Part shown: positions 26,010 through 34,571 of the stretch, one piece after another
Position numbering within the stretch: the first letter of the stretch is position 1
How the letters are laid out: each line of letters begins with the position of its first letter
Origin: Cupriavidus pauculus
GTDB lineage: Bacteria > Pseudomonadota > Gammaproteobacteria > Burkholderiales > Burkholderiaceae
Assembly: GCF_002858765.1 (NCBI RefSeq)
Contig: NZ_PJRP01000016.1
Coordinates: 1 to 64,000 of the forward strand
Length of the DNA stretch: 64,000 bases
Reading direction: 5' to 3'
The notes under the pieces: generated by a model
The model's database searches: none
Told to the model about the DNA's origin: nothing
What the model saw: the letters and a program-made list of their open reading frames with translations, nothing else
Program-made: the position numbers and the translations under genes

Positions 26010-26432
26010 ATGAATGCACCAGTCACGATACCGCCGCGGCCAGCCGCAGCGGCCGCGCCCGTCAATCCGGCGGGGCCCGCCACGGGCGGCGCGCCGCAGC
26101 GGCCGAATGTGCTGTCGCTGTCGATCAAGGATCAGGCCGGGCTCTACGCCGCCTATATGCCGTTCCTGGCGCGCGGCGGGATCTTCGTGCCGTCGAACCG
26201 GCCTTTCCGGTTGGGCGAGCAGGTCTTCCTGGTGCTTTCCTTGCTGGACCGGCCGCAGAAATACCAGGTGCAGGGCACCGTGGCCTGGATCACCCCGGCC
26301 GGTACCCCGATGAAGACCCCTGGCGTGGGCGTGCACCTGCCGGACGACGACAATGGCCGCATGCTCAAGCGTGCGGTGGAAGAACTGCTGGGCAAGACCA
26401 TCGAATCCGGACGGCCCACGCAGACCCTGTAA
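26010..26432 (+). CDS. pilZ: type IV pilus PilZ protein
   Basis: A 140-residue PilZ-domain protein with a disordered Pro/Ala N-terminus (~30 residues). The core is YAAYMPFLARGGIFVPSN followed by KYQVQGTVAWITPAG and PGVGVHLP. The c-di-GMP-binding RxxxR and (D/N)xSxxG motifs are absent, as in the original PilZ of type IV pilus biogenesis, which partners with PilB and FimX. Position directly after holB is conserved in pseudomonads and betaproteobacteria. It probably supports twitching motility from the cytoplasmic side. Confidence 0.93.
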   Translation: MNAPVTIPPRPAAAAAPVNPAGPATGGAPQRPNVLSLSIKDQAGLYAAYMPFLARGGIFVPSNRPFRLGEQVFLVLSLLDRPQKYQVQGTVAWITPAGTPMKTPGVGVHLPDDDNGRMLKRAVEELLGKTIESGRPTQTL

Positions 26433-26475
26433 CTTCAAGTGGAATGCGAGGGAAACTTCGCAAGTATTTGTTTTT

Positions 26476-26985
26476 ATGAGTCATAGCGGTTTCAAGGTGC
26501 GTCTGGCGACGCGTGACGACCTGGCTGGTATCGTCGAGATCTACAACAGCACGGTGCCGTCGCGCATGGTGACGGCCGATACGGAGCCGGTCTCCGTGGC
26601 GTCGCGCGAGGCGTGGTTCGCGGCGCACCAGCCCGAGCGCCGCCCGCTGTGGGTGTGCGAGGCCGCCGATGGCCGCATGGCCGGGTGGGTCAGTTTCTCG
26701 GACTTCTACGGTCGTCCCGCGTACGGCGCCACCGCCGAAGTCTCGATCTACCTGCACGAGGACTTCCGTGGCCAGGGCCTGGGCCGCTTCCTGCTTGACG
26801 AAGCCATTGCGCACGCGCCCCGGGTGGGCGTCGACACGCTGCTGGGCTTTATCTTCGGCCATAACGCTCCGAGCCTGGCCCTGTTCGAGCGCCATGGCTT
26901 CTCCCGCTGGGGCGACCTGCCGCGCGTGGCCGTGCTCGATGGCATCGAGCGCGATCTCGTGATCCTGGGCCGCCGCCTCGGCTGA
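26476..26985 (+). CDS. GNAT acetyltransferase, phosphinothricin-acetyltransferase-like
   Basis: A 169-residue GNAT enzyme. The N-terminal RLATRDDLAGIVEIYNSTVP is typical of the PAT/YwnH group. AEVSIYLHEDFRGQGLGRFLL holds the acetyl-CoA pyrophosphate loop (RGQGLG), and GHNAPSLALFERHGFSRWG completes the fold. It probably acetylates a small amine or amino-acid analogue such as methionine sulfoximine. ATG 26476 is preceded by AT-rich DNA without a strong ribosome-binding site. It lies between pilZ and tatD. Confidence 0.9.
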   Translation: MSHSGFKVRLATRDDLAGIVEIYNSTVPSRMVTADTEPVSVASREAWFAAHQPERRPLWVCEAADGRMAGWVSFSDFYGRPAYGATAEVSIYLHEDFRGQGLGRFLLDEAIAHAPRVGVDTLLGFIFGHNAPSLALFERHGFSRWGDLPRVAVLDGIERDLVILGRRLG

Positions 26986-27001
26986 GCGCGGAGTACGCAC
27001 C

Positions 27002-27799
27002 ATGTTTGTCGATTCCCATTGCCATATCGATTTTCCGGAGCTGGCGCAGCGACTGCCCCAACTGCTGGAAAACATGAAGACCAACCAGGTCACGCATGCG
27101 CTGTGCATTGCCGTGACGCTGGAGGACTTTCCGCGCGTGCTGGCGCTGGCCGAACAGCATCCCAACCTCTACGCGTCGGTGGGCGTGCATCCCGACTACG
27201 AGGAAGACGCCGAGGAGCCGACGCTGGAGCGCCTGGTGACGCTGTCCGCCCATCCGCGCGTGGTGGGCACCGGCGAGACCGGCCTGGACTACTACCGGCT
27301 CAATGGCCGCAGCGTCGACGACATGGAATGGCAGCGGGAGCGTTTCCGCACCCATATCCGCGCCGCCCGCCAGACCGGCAAGCCGCTGATCATCCATACG
27401 CGCGCGTCGGCCGACGACACGATCCGGTTGATGCGCGAAGAAAATGCGCGCGAGGCCGGCGGTGTCATGCACTGCTTTACCGAGACCTGGGACATTGCCA
27501 AGCAGGCGCTCGACGAGGGCTTCCATATCTCGTTCTCGGGCATCGTCACGTTCAAGAGCGCGGCCGACCTGCAGGAAACCGCGAAGAAGGTGCCGCTGGA
27601 CCGCATGCTGATCGAGACCGATTCGCCGTACCTGGCGCCGGTGCCGTATCGTGGCAAGACCAACGAGCCGGCCTGGGTACGCCATGTGGGCGAGTTCATT
27701 GCCAAGCTGCGCGATGTGCCCGTGGAGGCGGTAGCGGAGCAGACGACGGAAAACTTCTTCCGTCTTTTCAAGCACATAGACAGGAATGCTCATGCTTGA
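27002..27799 (+). CDS. tatD: TatD-family metal-dependent deoxyribonuclease
   Basis: A 265-residue amidohydrolase-fold nuclease. The metal ligands are readable as DSHCHID at the N-terminus, GETGLDYYR, IIHTRASADD, MHCFTET and TDSPYLAP. TatD-type enzymes have 3'-exonuclease and AP-endonuclease activity in DNA repair and degradation. It follows the GNAT gene by 16 bp and its last codons overlap the start region of the ankyrin gene, so the two are coupled. Confidence 0.93.
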   Translation: MFVDSHCHIDFPELAQRLPQLLENMKTNQVTHALCIAVTLEDFPRVLALAEQHPNLYASVGVHPDYEEDAEEPTLERLVTLSAHPRVVGTGETGLDYYRLNGRSVDDMEWQRERFRTHIRAARQTGKPLIIHTRASADDTIRLMREENAREAGGVMHCFTETWDIAKQALDEGFHISFSGIVTFKSAADLQETAKKVPLDRMLIETDSPYLAPVPYRGKTNEPAWVRHVGEFIAKLRDVPVEAVAEQTTENFFRLFKHIDRNAHA

Positions 27800-28535
27800 T
27801 ATCAAGATTCGACGTATGGCATCGACGATGGCCCTGGTGGGCCTGACCGCGATGTCGGGCTGCGCGCTGGTGCAGGCTGCACCGGCCGACGACATGCGCA
27901 AGGCCGTGGAATTCGACGACGGCAACACCGTGCAGAAGCTGCTGGCCAAGGGCGTGGACCCCAATCTGGTGGACAACCGCGGCAACCCGATGCTGGTGGT
28001 GGCGCTGCGCGAAAAGTCGAAGAAGGCGGCCACGGCCCTGATCAAGGCCAAGAACATCGATTTCGACAAGACCAACCCGGCCGGCGAGAACGCGCTGATG
28101 ATGGCGGCGCTCAATGGCGACCTCGACATGATCAAGCTGATGGTCGACGGCGAGGAGGCCGAGGTCAACAAGAAGGGCTGGGCGCCGCTGCACTATGCCG
28201 CGACGAACGGGCACAACGACGTGGTCAAGTACCTGGCGGACCATGCCGCCTATCTGGATGCCGAAAGCCCGAACGGCACCACGCCGTTGATGATGGCGGC
28301 GCGCGGAGGGCACATCGAGACGGTCAAGCTGTTGCTGGACGAGGGCGCGGACATGCGTCTGAAGAACCAGCAGGGCATGACGGTGATCGACTTTGCCGAG
28401 CAGTACAACCAGAAGGAAATCGCGGACGGCCTGAAGTCGCGCTGGCAGAAGCTGTACGGCAATGTGCCGGCACCGGCACCCAAGCCGAAGCCATACGTGG
28501 CGCCGAACAGCCAGCCGCAGCCCAAGGCCTACTGA
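27792..28535 (+). CDS. exported ankyrin-repeat protein
   Basis: A ~247-residue protein with an N-terminal signal (ALVGLTAMSGCALVQAAPA; the Cys makes a weak lipobox) and about five ankyrin repeats. They are readable at GNPMLVVALREKSKKAATAL, GENALMMAALNGDLDMIKLM, GWAPLHYAATNGHNDVVKYL and GTTPLMMAARGGHIETVKLL. The C-terminus is a Pro/Lys-rich tail (APAPKPKPYVAP). It should bind a partner in the periplasm. ATG 27792 has AGGA six bases upstream; ATG 27786 is an alternative two codons earlier. It overlaps tatD by 8-14 bp. Confidence 0.87.
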   Translation: MLDIKIRRMASTMALVGLTAMSGCALVQAAPADDMRKAVEFDDGNTVQKLLAKGVDPNLVDNRGNPMLVVALREKSKKAATALIKAKNIDFDKTNPAGENALMMAALNGDLDMIKLMVDGEEAEVNKKGWAPLHYAATNGHNDVVKYLADHAAYLDAESPNGTTPLMMAARGGHIETVKLLLDEGADMRLKNQQGMTVIDFAEQYNQKEIADGLKSRWQKLYGNVPAPAPKPKPYVAPNSQPQPKAY

Positions 28536-28560
28536 GGTCTTTCCCGAGCTTTCCCGGTCG

Positions 28561-28599
28561 TTTCCCTGAGCCGGCGCTTCCGGCCCTGGCTCAGGGAAA
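28561..28599. terminator. bidirectional hairpin between convergent genes
   Basis: TTTCCCTGAGCC and GGCTCAGGGAAA form a perfect 12-bp stem, with further GGC/GCC pairing inside the loop. The outer AAA/TTT gives a short U-tract in either direction. It overlaps the last codons of the J-domain gene (minus) and lies just after the ankyrin gene (plus). Confidence 0.75.
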
Positions 28600-29667
28600 T
28601 TCGCGTTCGGAGATCGTCACCGAGCGCGACATGCCGCCCGGCACCGCGGACAGCTTGAAGACATTGCGATTGGCACTGGTGCCGGCCGCCTCGCGGATTT
28701 CCGATAGATCGAAGCGCTCGGAGCGGAAGATCTCGCCGGAATCGAGGCTCTGGTAGCGCAGGTCGTAGGCGCCAGGCGAAATATTCTCCATCGTGAACGA
28801 CGATCCGCTGCGCACGAAGCTGGTGCGCACGGGCAGCGGCGCATTGCCGTCGACGGCTACCAGTTTCAGCAGCACGTCGGACGCGCTTCCCGAATTGTCG
28901 ACCGTCAGCGTCGACAACCCATTCCCGTTGAGTACCGGATAGCCGGGCAGATACCCCGAATGATCGGGCCAGGGCATGCCGCGCGGTGTCATCGGCGGCC
29001 GGGTGTAGCCGCGCTCGCGGGCGACCAGCTGTACGCCCGGTGACACCGACCTGGCCAGCGCCTGCGCGGCGCTGGCTGGGGCCGGCCGCGCTTCGGCGCT
29101 GCCGGCCGAAACGTCGCCGGTGCCGGACCAGTCGCCCAGCATGATGATGATGATGGCGCCGATGGCTGCGTAGAGTGCGATCGATCCGTACGTCGGCAGG
29201 GGCACTGCGGGGCCGTCGGCGGCGCGCTCGCGGGCGGCGCGCCGGGTGCGCTCCTGGCGGTCCGGACGGGCCTTGCGCGAACGGAAAGGCGGCGCATCGG
29301 TAGGTTCCGGCTCGGCGGCACGTGCCTGCTGCGCCGGTCGGGAAGCCGCCTGGCGCGCGGCCTGCTGGCGTTGCGCGGCCTGGCGCTGGGCCTGGGCCGC
29401 CGCCGCCCGCTGGGCCTGCGCCTGCCGCTGCATCCGGTCGGTCTCGCGCTTTTCCTCGGCGACGATCCACTGGTCGTGCTCGGCCCGCCGTTCGGGGTCA
29501 CGCAGCACTTCATAGGCGGCGTTCAGCAGTCGCATGATGCGATTGGCTTCCTCGCTGTCGGCGTGCCGGTCGGGATGATATTTCTGGCTCAAGGACTTGT
29601 AGGCGGCCCGAATCACTTCGGTCGGTGCGTCGCGTGAAACCTTGAGGTTGTCGTAATGGGTGTGCAT
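28591..29667 (-). CDS. membrane-anchored J-domain protein with unassigned C-terminal domain
   Basis: A 358-residue protein. Residues 1-70 are a J domain (HTHYDNLKVSRDAPTEVIRAAY, then the HPD tripeptide in KYHPDRHAD) that should stimulate an Hsp70. A Gln/Ala/Arg-rich coiled segment (~75-145) leads to one membrane helix (SIALYAAIGAIIIIMLGDW). After it, a ~150-residue C-terminal domain (STLTVDNSGSASDVLLKL, FVRSGSSFTMENISPGAYDL) has a beta-sandwich look and would lie on the far side of the membrane. ATG 29667 (MHTHYDN) starts at the J domain; the longer frame is not homologous. No co-chaperone gene is adjacent. Confidence 0.85.
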   Translation of the reverse strand: MHTHYDNLKVSRDAPTEVIRAAYKSLSQKYHPDRHADSEEANRIMRLLNAAYEVLRDPERRAEHDQWIVAEEKRETDRMQRQAQAQRAAAAQAQRQAAQRQQAARQAASRPAQQARAAEPEPTDAPPFRSRKARPDRQERTRRAARERAADGPAVPLPTYGSIALYAAIGAIIIIMLGDWSGTGDVSAGSAEARPAPASAAQALARSVSPGVQLVARERGYTRPPMTPRGMPWPDHSGYLPGYPVLNGNGLSTLTVDNSGSASDVLLKLVAVDGNAPLPVRTSFVRSGSSFTMENISPGAYDLRYQSLDSGEIFRSERFDLSEIREAAGTSANRNVFKLSAVPGGMSRSVTISEREFP

Positions 29668-29947
29668 CAAGCAGAAAGACGCAATGGCGGTAGTCGACCA
29701 CAGATAACGGCAAGTCGCCGCGAATATCAAGCCTGAACGCGCAGGTCAAGCCTGGCGCCGACAAGTTTCGCGCAATCGCGGGATGGGGTCTGCGGGGTGG
29801 CGAACAAACCGCCATGGGCGGGGGCGGTGGCTACGGAGATCGCCGTTCCCGTCCGGCGCCGGGGCGGCGAGGGACGGGAAAACGGGGCGAGGGGCGGTCG
29901 GTAAGCTGGGCGGCCAGCGAGGCGTCGGGGCCCGGCCAGCGGAACCG

Positions 29948-31390
29948 TCAGAGCGCGGCGGCCAGGCGTGCGATGCCGGCCTGGATGCCGTCCACGCCCA
30001 TGCCGCCATAGCCCAGAACGATGCCGGGACGTGCGGGGCGCGCCCCATACATGTCCGAGAGGCCGGAGACGCCTACGCCCGCCTGGGCCGCGCGGGCGAC
30101 AAAGTCGCGTTCATGAAGGGCGGCGTGCTGGCCTTCGCCATGGGCCAGCCAGGCCGCCACGTGCAGTCCAGCCGCCGAGGGCAGCGGCGTGAGGCGGCCC
30201 GCCAGGTGGCGCTGCAGGCCATCGAGCAGCGCCGCGCGCCGGGCCGCGTATTCCTTGTGCATGCGGCGCAGATGCTTGCCGAAGTACCCGTCGTGCATGA
30301 ACTTGGCCAGCGCCGTCTGCGTCATCGTGCAGCTGTGCCAGTCCACCACCTGCTTGGCCTTGCACAGGGCGCCGGCCAGCGGGCGGGGCGGAATCACATA
30401 GCCGACCCGCAGTTCCGGGAAAATCGTCTTCGAGAACGTGCCCACATAGGCCACCACGTCCGCGTTATCGAGCCCCTTGAGCGATTCCATCGGGCGGCCT
30501 TCAAAGCGGAATTCGCCGTCGTAGTCGTCCTCGATCACCAGCGCGCCATGGCGCTGTGCCCAGTCGAGCAGCGCCAGGCGCCGCTCCAGCGTCATCGGCA
30601 TGCCCAGCGGAAACTGGTGCGCCGGCGTGACATAGACCGCCCGCACATGGTCGGGCAGCGCATCGACGATCAGCCCGTCGGCGTCGACCGGCACCGAGAC
30701 CACCCGCGCACCCAGCGCCGCGAAGATGGCGCGGGCGCGGGGATAGCCGGGATCTTCCATGGCCACCACGTCGCCCGGGCGCAGCGCCGCCCGCCCCAGC
30801 AGGTTGATGGCCTGCTGGGCGCCCTGCGTCACCACCACGTCCTGCCAGTTGCCAACCACCGCGCGGCTGACCGCCAGATAGCGCGAGATGGCCAGCCGCA
30901 GGTCCTGTTCGCCGGCCGGGTCGTGATACGGGCTGCGGCCGCGCGCCTGCACGCGCAGCGCGTGATGGATGCAGCGGCGCCATTGGTCGAACGGAAACAG
31001 CGTCTTGTCGGTGGCGCCGCTGGCGAAGTCGTAGGCCGGCGGGGGGGCGGTGCGGACGGGCGCGGACGCTTCGGGTAGCTGGTCCCAGACCGGATTGGAC
31101 GGCTGCAGCGCCGGCATCTGTGTCGCGGCCGGGGCCGGCGCGAGCCGCGTCATCTCATCGGCCACGAAGGTGCCGTCGCCGGTGCGCGTACGCAGGTAGC
31201 CCTCGGCGATCAGGCGCTCGAACACGTCGAGCGTGGTCTTGCGCGACACGCCCAGCCGGGTGGCCAGCTCGCGTGTGGAGGGCAGCCGCTCGCCCGGCGC
31301 CAGCCGGCCTTCGAGCACGCCGGCGCGCAGCTGGCGATAGATCTGGCCGGCCAGGCCGTGACGGCCTTCAAGGGTCAAATGCACATTCAT
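29948..31390 (-). CDS. MocR/PdxR-type GntR regulator with aminotransferase domain
   Basis: A 480-residue chimeric regulator. Residues 1-75 form a GntR winged helix (RLPSTRELATRLGVSRKTT). The remainder is a fold-type I aminotransferase domain with the PLP Lys in GTFSKTIFPELRVGY, the Asp of IEDDYDGEFRF, and TQGAQQAINLLGR. MocR proteins use PLP or an external aldimine as effector. It is divergent from the cbb3-like oxidase operon, but a link to respiration is not evident. An operator-like dyad lies in the shared intergenic region at 31511. Confidence 0.93.
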   Translation of the reverse strand: MNVHLTLEGRHGLAGQIYRQLRAGVLEGRLAPGERLPSTRELATRLGVSRKTTLDVFERLIAEGYLRTRTGDGTFVADEMTRLAPAPAATQMPALQPSNPVWDQLPEASAPVRTAPPPAYDFASGATDKTLFPFDQWRRCIHHALRVQARGRSPYHDPAGEQDLRLAISRYLAVSRAVVGNWQDVVVTQGAQQAINLLGRAALRPGDVVAMEDPGYPRARAIFAALGARVVSVPVDADGLIVDALPDHVRAVYVTPAHQFPLGMPMTLERRLALLDWAQRHGALVIEDDYDGEFRFEGRPMESLKGLDNADVVAYVGTFSKTIFPELRVGYVIPPRPLAGALCKAKQVVDWHSCTMTQTALAKFMHDGYFGKHLRRMHKEYAARRAALLDGLQRHLAGRLTPLPSAAGLHVAAWLAHGEGQHAALHERDFVARAAQAGVGVSGLSDMYGARPARPGIVLGYGGMGVDGIQAGIARLAAAL

Positions 31391-31707
31391 GGGATTGGGG
31401 CGTCTTTTCGGGACCGACTGGTATCCGCTTGTGTCGTCAATGCAGTGAATTCTAGGAACCGCCGCGCCGGCTGACAGTTGGACCTAAGGATGATTGCAAC
31501 GATTTTATTTAAGTTGTATTTGAAATGCAACTTTGTAGGTGGTCACCCGAAATTCCGGAAAAGTGGCTATGTGCCGCGTGCGGGCTTCGGTCGTACGCTG
31601 CGCAGCAAAACGCACGTTCGGTGCCCGCTCAGGCCCGATGCCGTCCGCGTTTGAAGTTGTTCCGATGCTGTTCCGCCCCCGATGTCCGCCTCGTTCGCGA
31701 GCCTGCC
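31391..31707. other. 317-bp divergent promoter region, mocR / oxidase operon
   Basis: No gene is seen. A reading frame is open upstream of the oxidase subunit I start, but it is Arg/Cys-rich and non-homologous. The AT-rich stretch at 31495-31540 is the likeliest promoter zone. A perfect FNR/ANR box (TTGAT-N4-ATCAA) was looked for and not found, which is notable for a cbb3-like oxidase. Confidence 0.6.
31511..31533. promoter_or_regulatory. operator-like dyad AAGTTG-N11-CAACTT
   Basis: A 6-bp perfect inverted repeat in an AT-rich pocket, 120 bp upstream of the mocR start codon and ~175 bp upstream of the oxidase. It is a candidate site for autoregulation by the MocR protein or for control of the oxidase operon. 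The assignment is inference. Confidence 0.4.
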
Positions 31708-33291
31708 ATGAACACCGTAGCCATCCTGTTGTCGGCGTTTCTGCTATCCGTTTTCGCCCTTGGGGCGTTTATCTGGTGCATGCAGAAGGGCCTTTTCGAT
31801 ACCTCGCCAGCCGCCGCGCGGGTGATCTTCGGCGATGCCGAAACCGGTCACCCCGAAGACCCGGCCGCCGCGCAGCCCGGCCTGGCCGATCCGTCGCGCG
31901 AGGCGGCCGACCGATCATCGGCACCCGTCGTCTTCCTGTTCCTGTGCTGCGCCATGGTCTGGCTGGTGGTGGCTTCGGCCGCCGGGCTGACGGCATCGAT
32001 CAAGCTGCACGAGCCTGATCTGCTGGCGTCGATCCCCTGGCTGTCTTTCGGCCGCATCCGCACGATCCACCTGAACGCGGTGGCCTATGGCTGGGCGCCG
32101 ATGGCCGGGCTGGGCATCGCCTTGTTCCTGCTGCCGCGGCTGCTCAAGACCGAACTGGTGGGCGCGCGCTGGGCGGTGCTGGGCGCCGCGCTGTGGAATG
32201 CCGGGCTGATTGCCGGCATCGGCAGCATCGGGGCCGGCATTTCCGATGGGCTGGAATGGCTGGAGATTCCGTGGCAGGTGGACATCCTGTTCGTGATCGG
32301 CGGCGCGTTCGTGGGTTTTCCGCTGATCCTGACGCTGGTGCACCGCAAGGTGGATCACCTGTACGTGTCGGTCTGGTACATGGGCTGCGCGCTGTTCTGG
32401 TTCCCGGTGCTGTTCCTGGTGGCCAACTTTCCGGGCCTGCACTTCGGCGTGGAACAGGCCACCATGAACTGGTGGTTCGGCCATAACGTGCTGGGCCTGT
32501 TTTACACGCCGCTGGCGCTGGCATCGATCTACTACTTCCTGCCCAAGGTCATTGGCCAGCCGGTGCGCTCGTACGGGTTGTCGCTGCTGGGTTTCTGGGC
32601 GCTGGCGTTCTTCTATGGCCAGGTGGGCGGCCATCACCTGGTGGGCGGCCCGGTGCCGGGCTGGCTGATCACGCTGTCCGTCGTGCAGAGCATGATGATG
32701 CTGATCCCGGTGATCGCGTTCTCGATCAACCAGCATCAGACGCTGCGCGGCAACTTCCGGCGGCTCATCGATTCGCCGACGCTGCGCTTTGTGACCTTCG
32801 GCGGGATGATGTACACGCTCAGCTCGATCCAGGGGTCGTTCGAGGCGCTGCGGGCCGTCAACCGCGTGGCGCACTTCACGCACTACACGGTGGCGCATGC
32901 CCACCTGGGGCTCTACGGGTTCGTCAGCTTCGCGTTCTTTGGCGCCATCTATTTCATCGTGCCGCGCATCACGGGGCGGGAATGGCCGTACCGCTGGCTG
33001 ATCTACTTCCACTTCTGGCTGGCCGTGGGTGGCATCGGCGTCTACTTCGTGAGCCTGACCATTGGCGGCTGGCTGCAGGGCCTGGCCATGCTCGATGCCG
33101 CGCGGCCGTTCATGGATTCGGTGACGCTGACCGTGCCGTACCTCAAGGCCCGGTCGCTCGGCGGCATGATGATGCTGACCAGCCATCTGTGCTTCGTGGC
33201 CAATTTCGTCTGCGTGATCGTGGGCCTGGGGCCCAACCGCGACCGCCCGGCGCTGTTCCATCAGGGCCGCAAGCCGGCACAGGGAGTCTGA
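31708..33291 (+). CDS. ccoN: cbb3-type oxidase subunit I with CcoS-like N-terminal segment
   Basis: A 527-residue C-family haem-copper oxidase subunit. Residues ~1-50 (SVFALGAFIWCMQKGLFD, then ARVIFGDAE) match the small maturation protein CcoS, apparently fused. The catalytic part shows IHLNAVAYGW (haem His), WWFGHNVLGL (Cu-B His), FFYGQVGGHHL (the cbb3-specific active-site Tyr six residues before the Cu-B His pair) and FTHYTVAHAHLGLYGF (haem ligands). It reduces O2 to water in the inner membrane. ATG 31708 begins the CcoS-like helix; upstream open frame is not homologous. It is first in a five-gene operon that lacks ccoQ and the ccoGHI assembly genes. Confidence 0.88.
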   Translation: MNTVAILLSAFLLSVFALGAFIWCMQKGLFDTSPAAARVIFGDAETGHPEDPAAAQPGLADPSREAADRSSAPVVFLFLCCAMVWLVVASAAGLTASIKLHEPDLLASIPWLSFGRIRTIHLNAVAYGWAPMAGLGIALFLLPRLLKTELVGARWAVLGAALWNAGLIAGIGSIGAGISDGLEWLEIPWQVDILFVIGGAFVGFPLILTLVHRKVDHLYVSVWYMGCALFWFPVLFLVANFPGLHFGVEQATMNWWFGHNVLGLFYTPLALASIYYFLPKVIGQPVRSYGLSLLGFWALAFFYGQVGGHHLVGGPVPGWLITLSVVQSMMMLIPVIAFSINQHQTLRGNFRRLIDSPTLRFVTFGGMMYTLSSIQGSFEALRAVNRVAHFTHYTVAHAHLGLYGFVSFAFFGAIYFIVPRITGREWPYRWLIYFHFWLAVGGIGVYFVSLTIGGWLQGLAMLDAARPFMDSVTLTVPYLKARSLGGMMMLTSHLCFVANFVCVIVGLGPNRDRPALFHQGRKPAQGV

Positions 33292-33294
33292 ACC

Positions 33295-33894
33295 GTGAAC
33301 AACGAAAGCGTCCTGTTGGCGGGCGGCATGACGATGCTGGCGCTGGCGACCAGCGCACTGGTGGTGGTGCCGTACCTGCAGCTTCACGACGTCAAGCCGA
33401 CCGAAGGCGTGAAGCCCTACACCGCGTCGCAGCTGCGCGGCCGCGAAGTCTATATCGCCAACGGCTGCATCTACTGCCATTCGCAGCAGCCGCGCGACAG
33501 CAGCTTCGCCCCCGATGCCAAACGCGGGTGGGGCCGGGCGGCCGTGGCCGGCGACTACTACTACGACAAGCCCCATCTGCTGGGCACCATGCGCACCGGC
33601 CCCGACCTGATGAATATCGGCGTGCGGCAGCCCAGCGCGGACTGGCATCTGGGCCACCTTTACCAGCCGCGCGCCTATGTCAGCGGCAGCATCATGCCAA
33701 GCTACCCGTACCTGTTCGATGTCAAGGACGCGCCGGAGCCCGGCGAAAAGGCCGTGCCGCTGCCGCCGGGCTATGCCCCGATCGGCAAGGTGGTGGTGCC
33801 CACGGGCGCCGCGCTCGACCTGGTGGCCTACCTGCAGTCGCTGAACCGCACCGGGGCCGTGCTGCCGGCGCCCGACAGCGCGGGCAAGCCGTAG
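33295..33894 (+). CDS. ccoO: cytochrome c subunit, CcoO-like
   Basis: A 199-residue membrane-anchored monohaem cytochrome c. One N-terminal helix (GGMTMLALATSALVVVPYL) is followed by the haem site CIYCH in NGCIYCHSQQPRD, then RTGPDLMNIGVRQPS and the distal Met in GSIMPSYPYLF, all CcoO hallmarks. It passes electrons to subunit I from the periplasmic side. The start is GTG 33295, three bases after the subunit I stop, with CAGGGAG upstream. It is near the usual ~200-residue CcoO size. Confidence 0.93.
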   Translation: MNNESVLLAGGMTMLALATSALVVVPYLQLHDVKPTEGVKPYTASQLRGREVYIANGCIYCHSQQPRDSSFAPDAKRGWGRAAVAGDYYYDKPHLLGTMRTGPDLMNIGVRQPSADWHLGHLYQPRAYVSGSIMPSYPYLFDVKDAPEPGEKAVPLPPGYAPIGKVVVPTGAALDLVAYLQSLNRTGAVLPAPDSAGKP

Positions 33895-33911
33895 CACACC
33901 CGGAGACAGAC

Positions 33912-34571
33912 ATGAGCGACATGAACGACAGGACCGATCCTGCCGAATTTCCGGACATGCCCCAAGACAAGGCGCGCGAAGACCTGCAGGCCACCGCCGC
34001 CCGCGCCCGCGAGTTCGAGGACCCGCACGAGAACCGCATGCCGATTCCGCGCTATGTGCTGGCGATGGTGGCGGTGCTGGTGGCATGGGGCGCGTGGTAT
34101 ATCGCCACGGCGCCGATCGACCAGCCATCCGCCCTGGGCGACCGTCGCACGGTGGCCGACCTGCAAGGCAAGCCAAAGGGCGCAGGCAGTGCGGTGGATG
34201 GCGCCGCCGTCTACCAGAGCCGCTGCGTGGCCTGCCATCAGGCCACCGGACAGGGTTTGCCGGGCGTATTCCCGCCGCTGGCCGGTTCCGAATGGGTGGC
34301 CGGCAAGGACGCCACGATGGCGCAGATCGTGCTGCGCGGCGTGACCGGCAAGCTGACGGTCAAGGGCACGGCCTACAACGGCGCCATGCCGGCGTTTGCC
34401 GACCAGCTCAACGACGCGGAAATCGCCGCCGTGCTGACCCACGTGCGCAGCCAGTGGGGCAACAGCGCCCCGGCGGTCAGCGCGGAAACCGTGGCGGCGG
34501 CCCGGGCCGACACCGCCGCGATGAAAGCCCCGTTCGATGGCGACGCCGCACTTGGCACGCCGGGCGGCTAG
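33912..34571 (+). CDS. monohaem membrane cytochrome c, short CcoP-like
   Basis: A 219-residue protein with one membrane segment (YVLAMVAVLVAWGAWYIATA) and a single class I cytochrome c domain, with haem site CVACH in RCVACHQATGQG and Met ligand in NGAMPAFADQL. Standard CcoP proteins are diheme (~300 residues), so this is either a reduced CcoP or a c553-like electron donor. A charged N-terminus (residues 1-45) is cytoplasmic. It starts 17 bp after ccoO, and its 3' end overlaps the sco gene by 35 bp. Confidence 0.88.
   Translation: MSDMNDRTDPAEFPDMPQDKAREDLQATAARAREFEDPHENRMPIPRYVLAMVAVLVAWGAWYIATAPIDQPSALGDRRTVADLQGKPKGAGSAVDGAAVYQSRCVACHQATGQGLPGVFPPLAGSEWVAGKDATMAQIVLRGVTGKLTVKGTAYNGAMPAFADQLNDAEIAAVLTHVRSQWGNSAPAVSAETVAAARADTAAMKAPFDGDAALGTPGG

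Noticed and set aside
29814..30011. Short plus-strand frame starting MGGGGGYGDRRSR, like the tail of an RNA-binding protein
   Set aside because: No RNA-recognition domain precedes it, it overlaps the mocR 3' end in antisense, and the composition is explained by local G-rich sequence.
31391..31707. FNR/ANR box for the oxidase operon
   Set aside because: No TTGAT-N4-ATCAA match was found; the AAGTTG/CAACTT dyad has the wrong spacing and sequence.
31525..31707. N-terminal extension of oxidase subunit I by 61 residues
   Set aside because: The extension is Cys/Arg-rich with no membrane or family character. The CcoS-like helix begins at ATG 31708.
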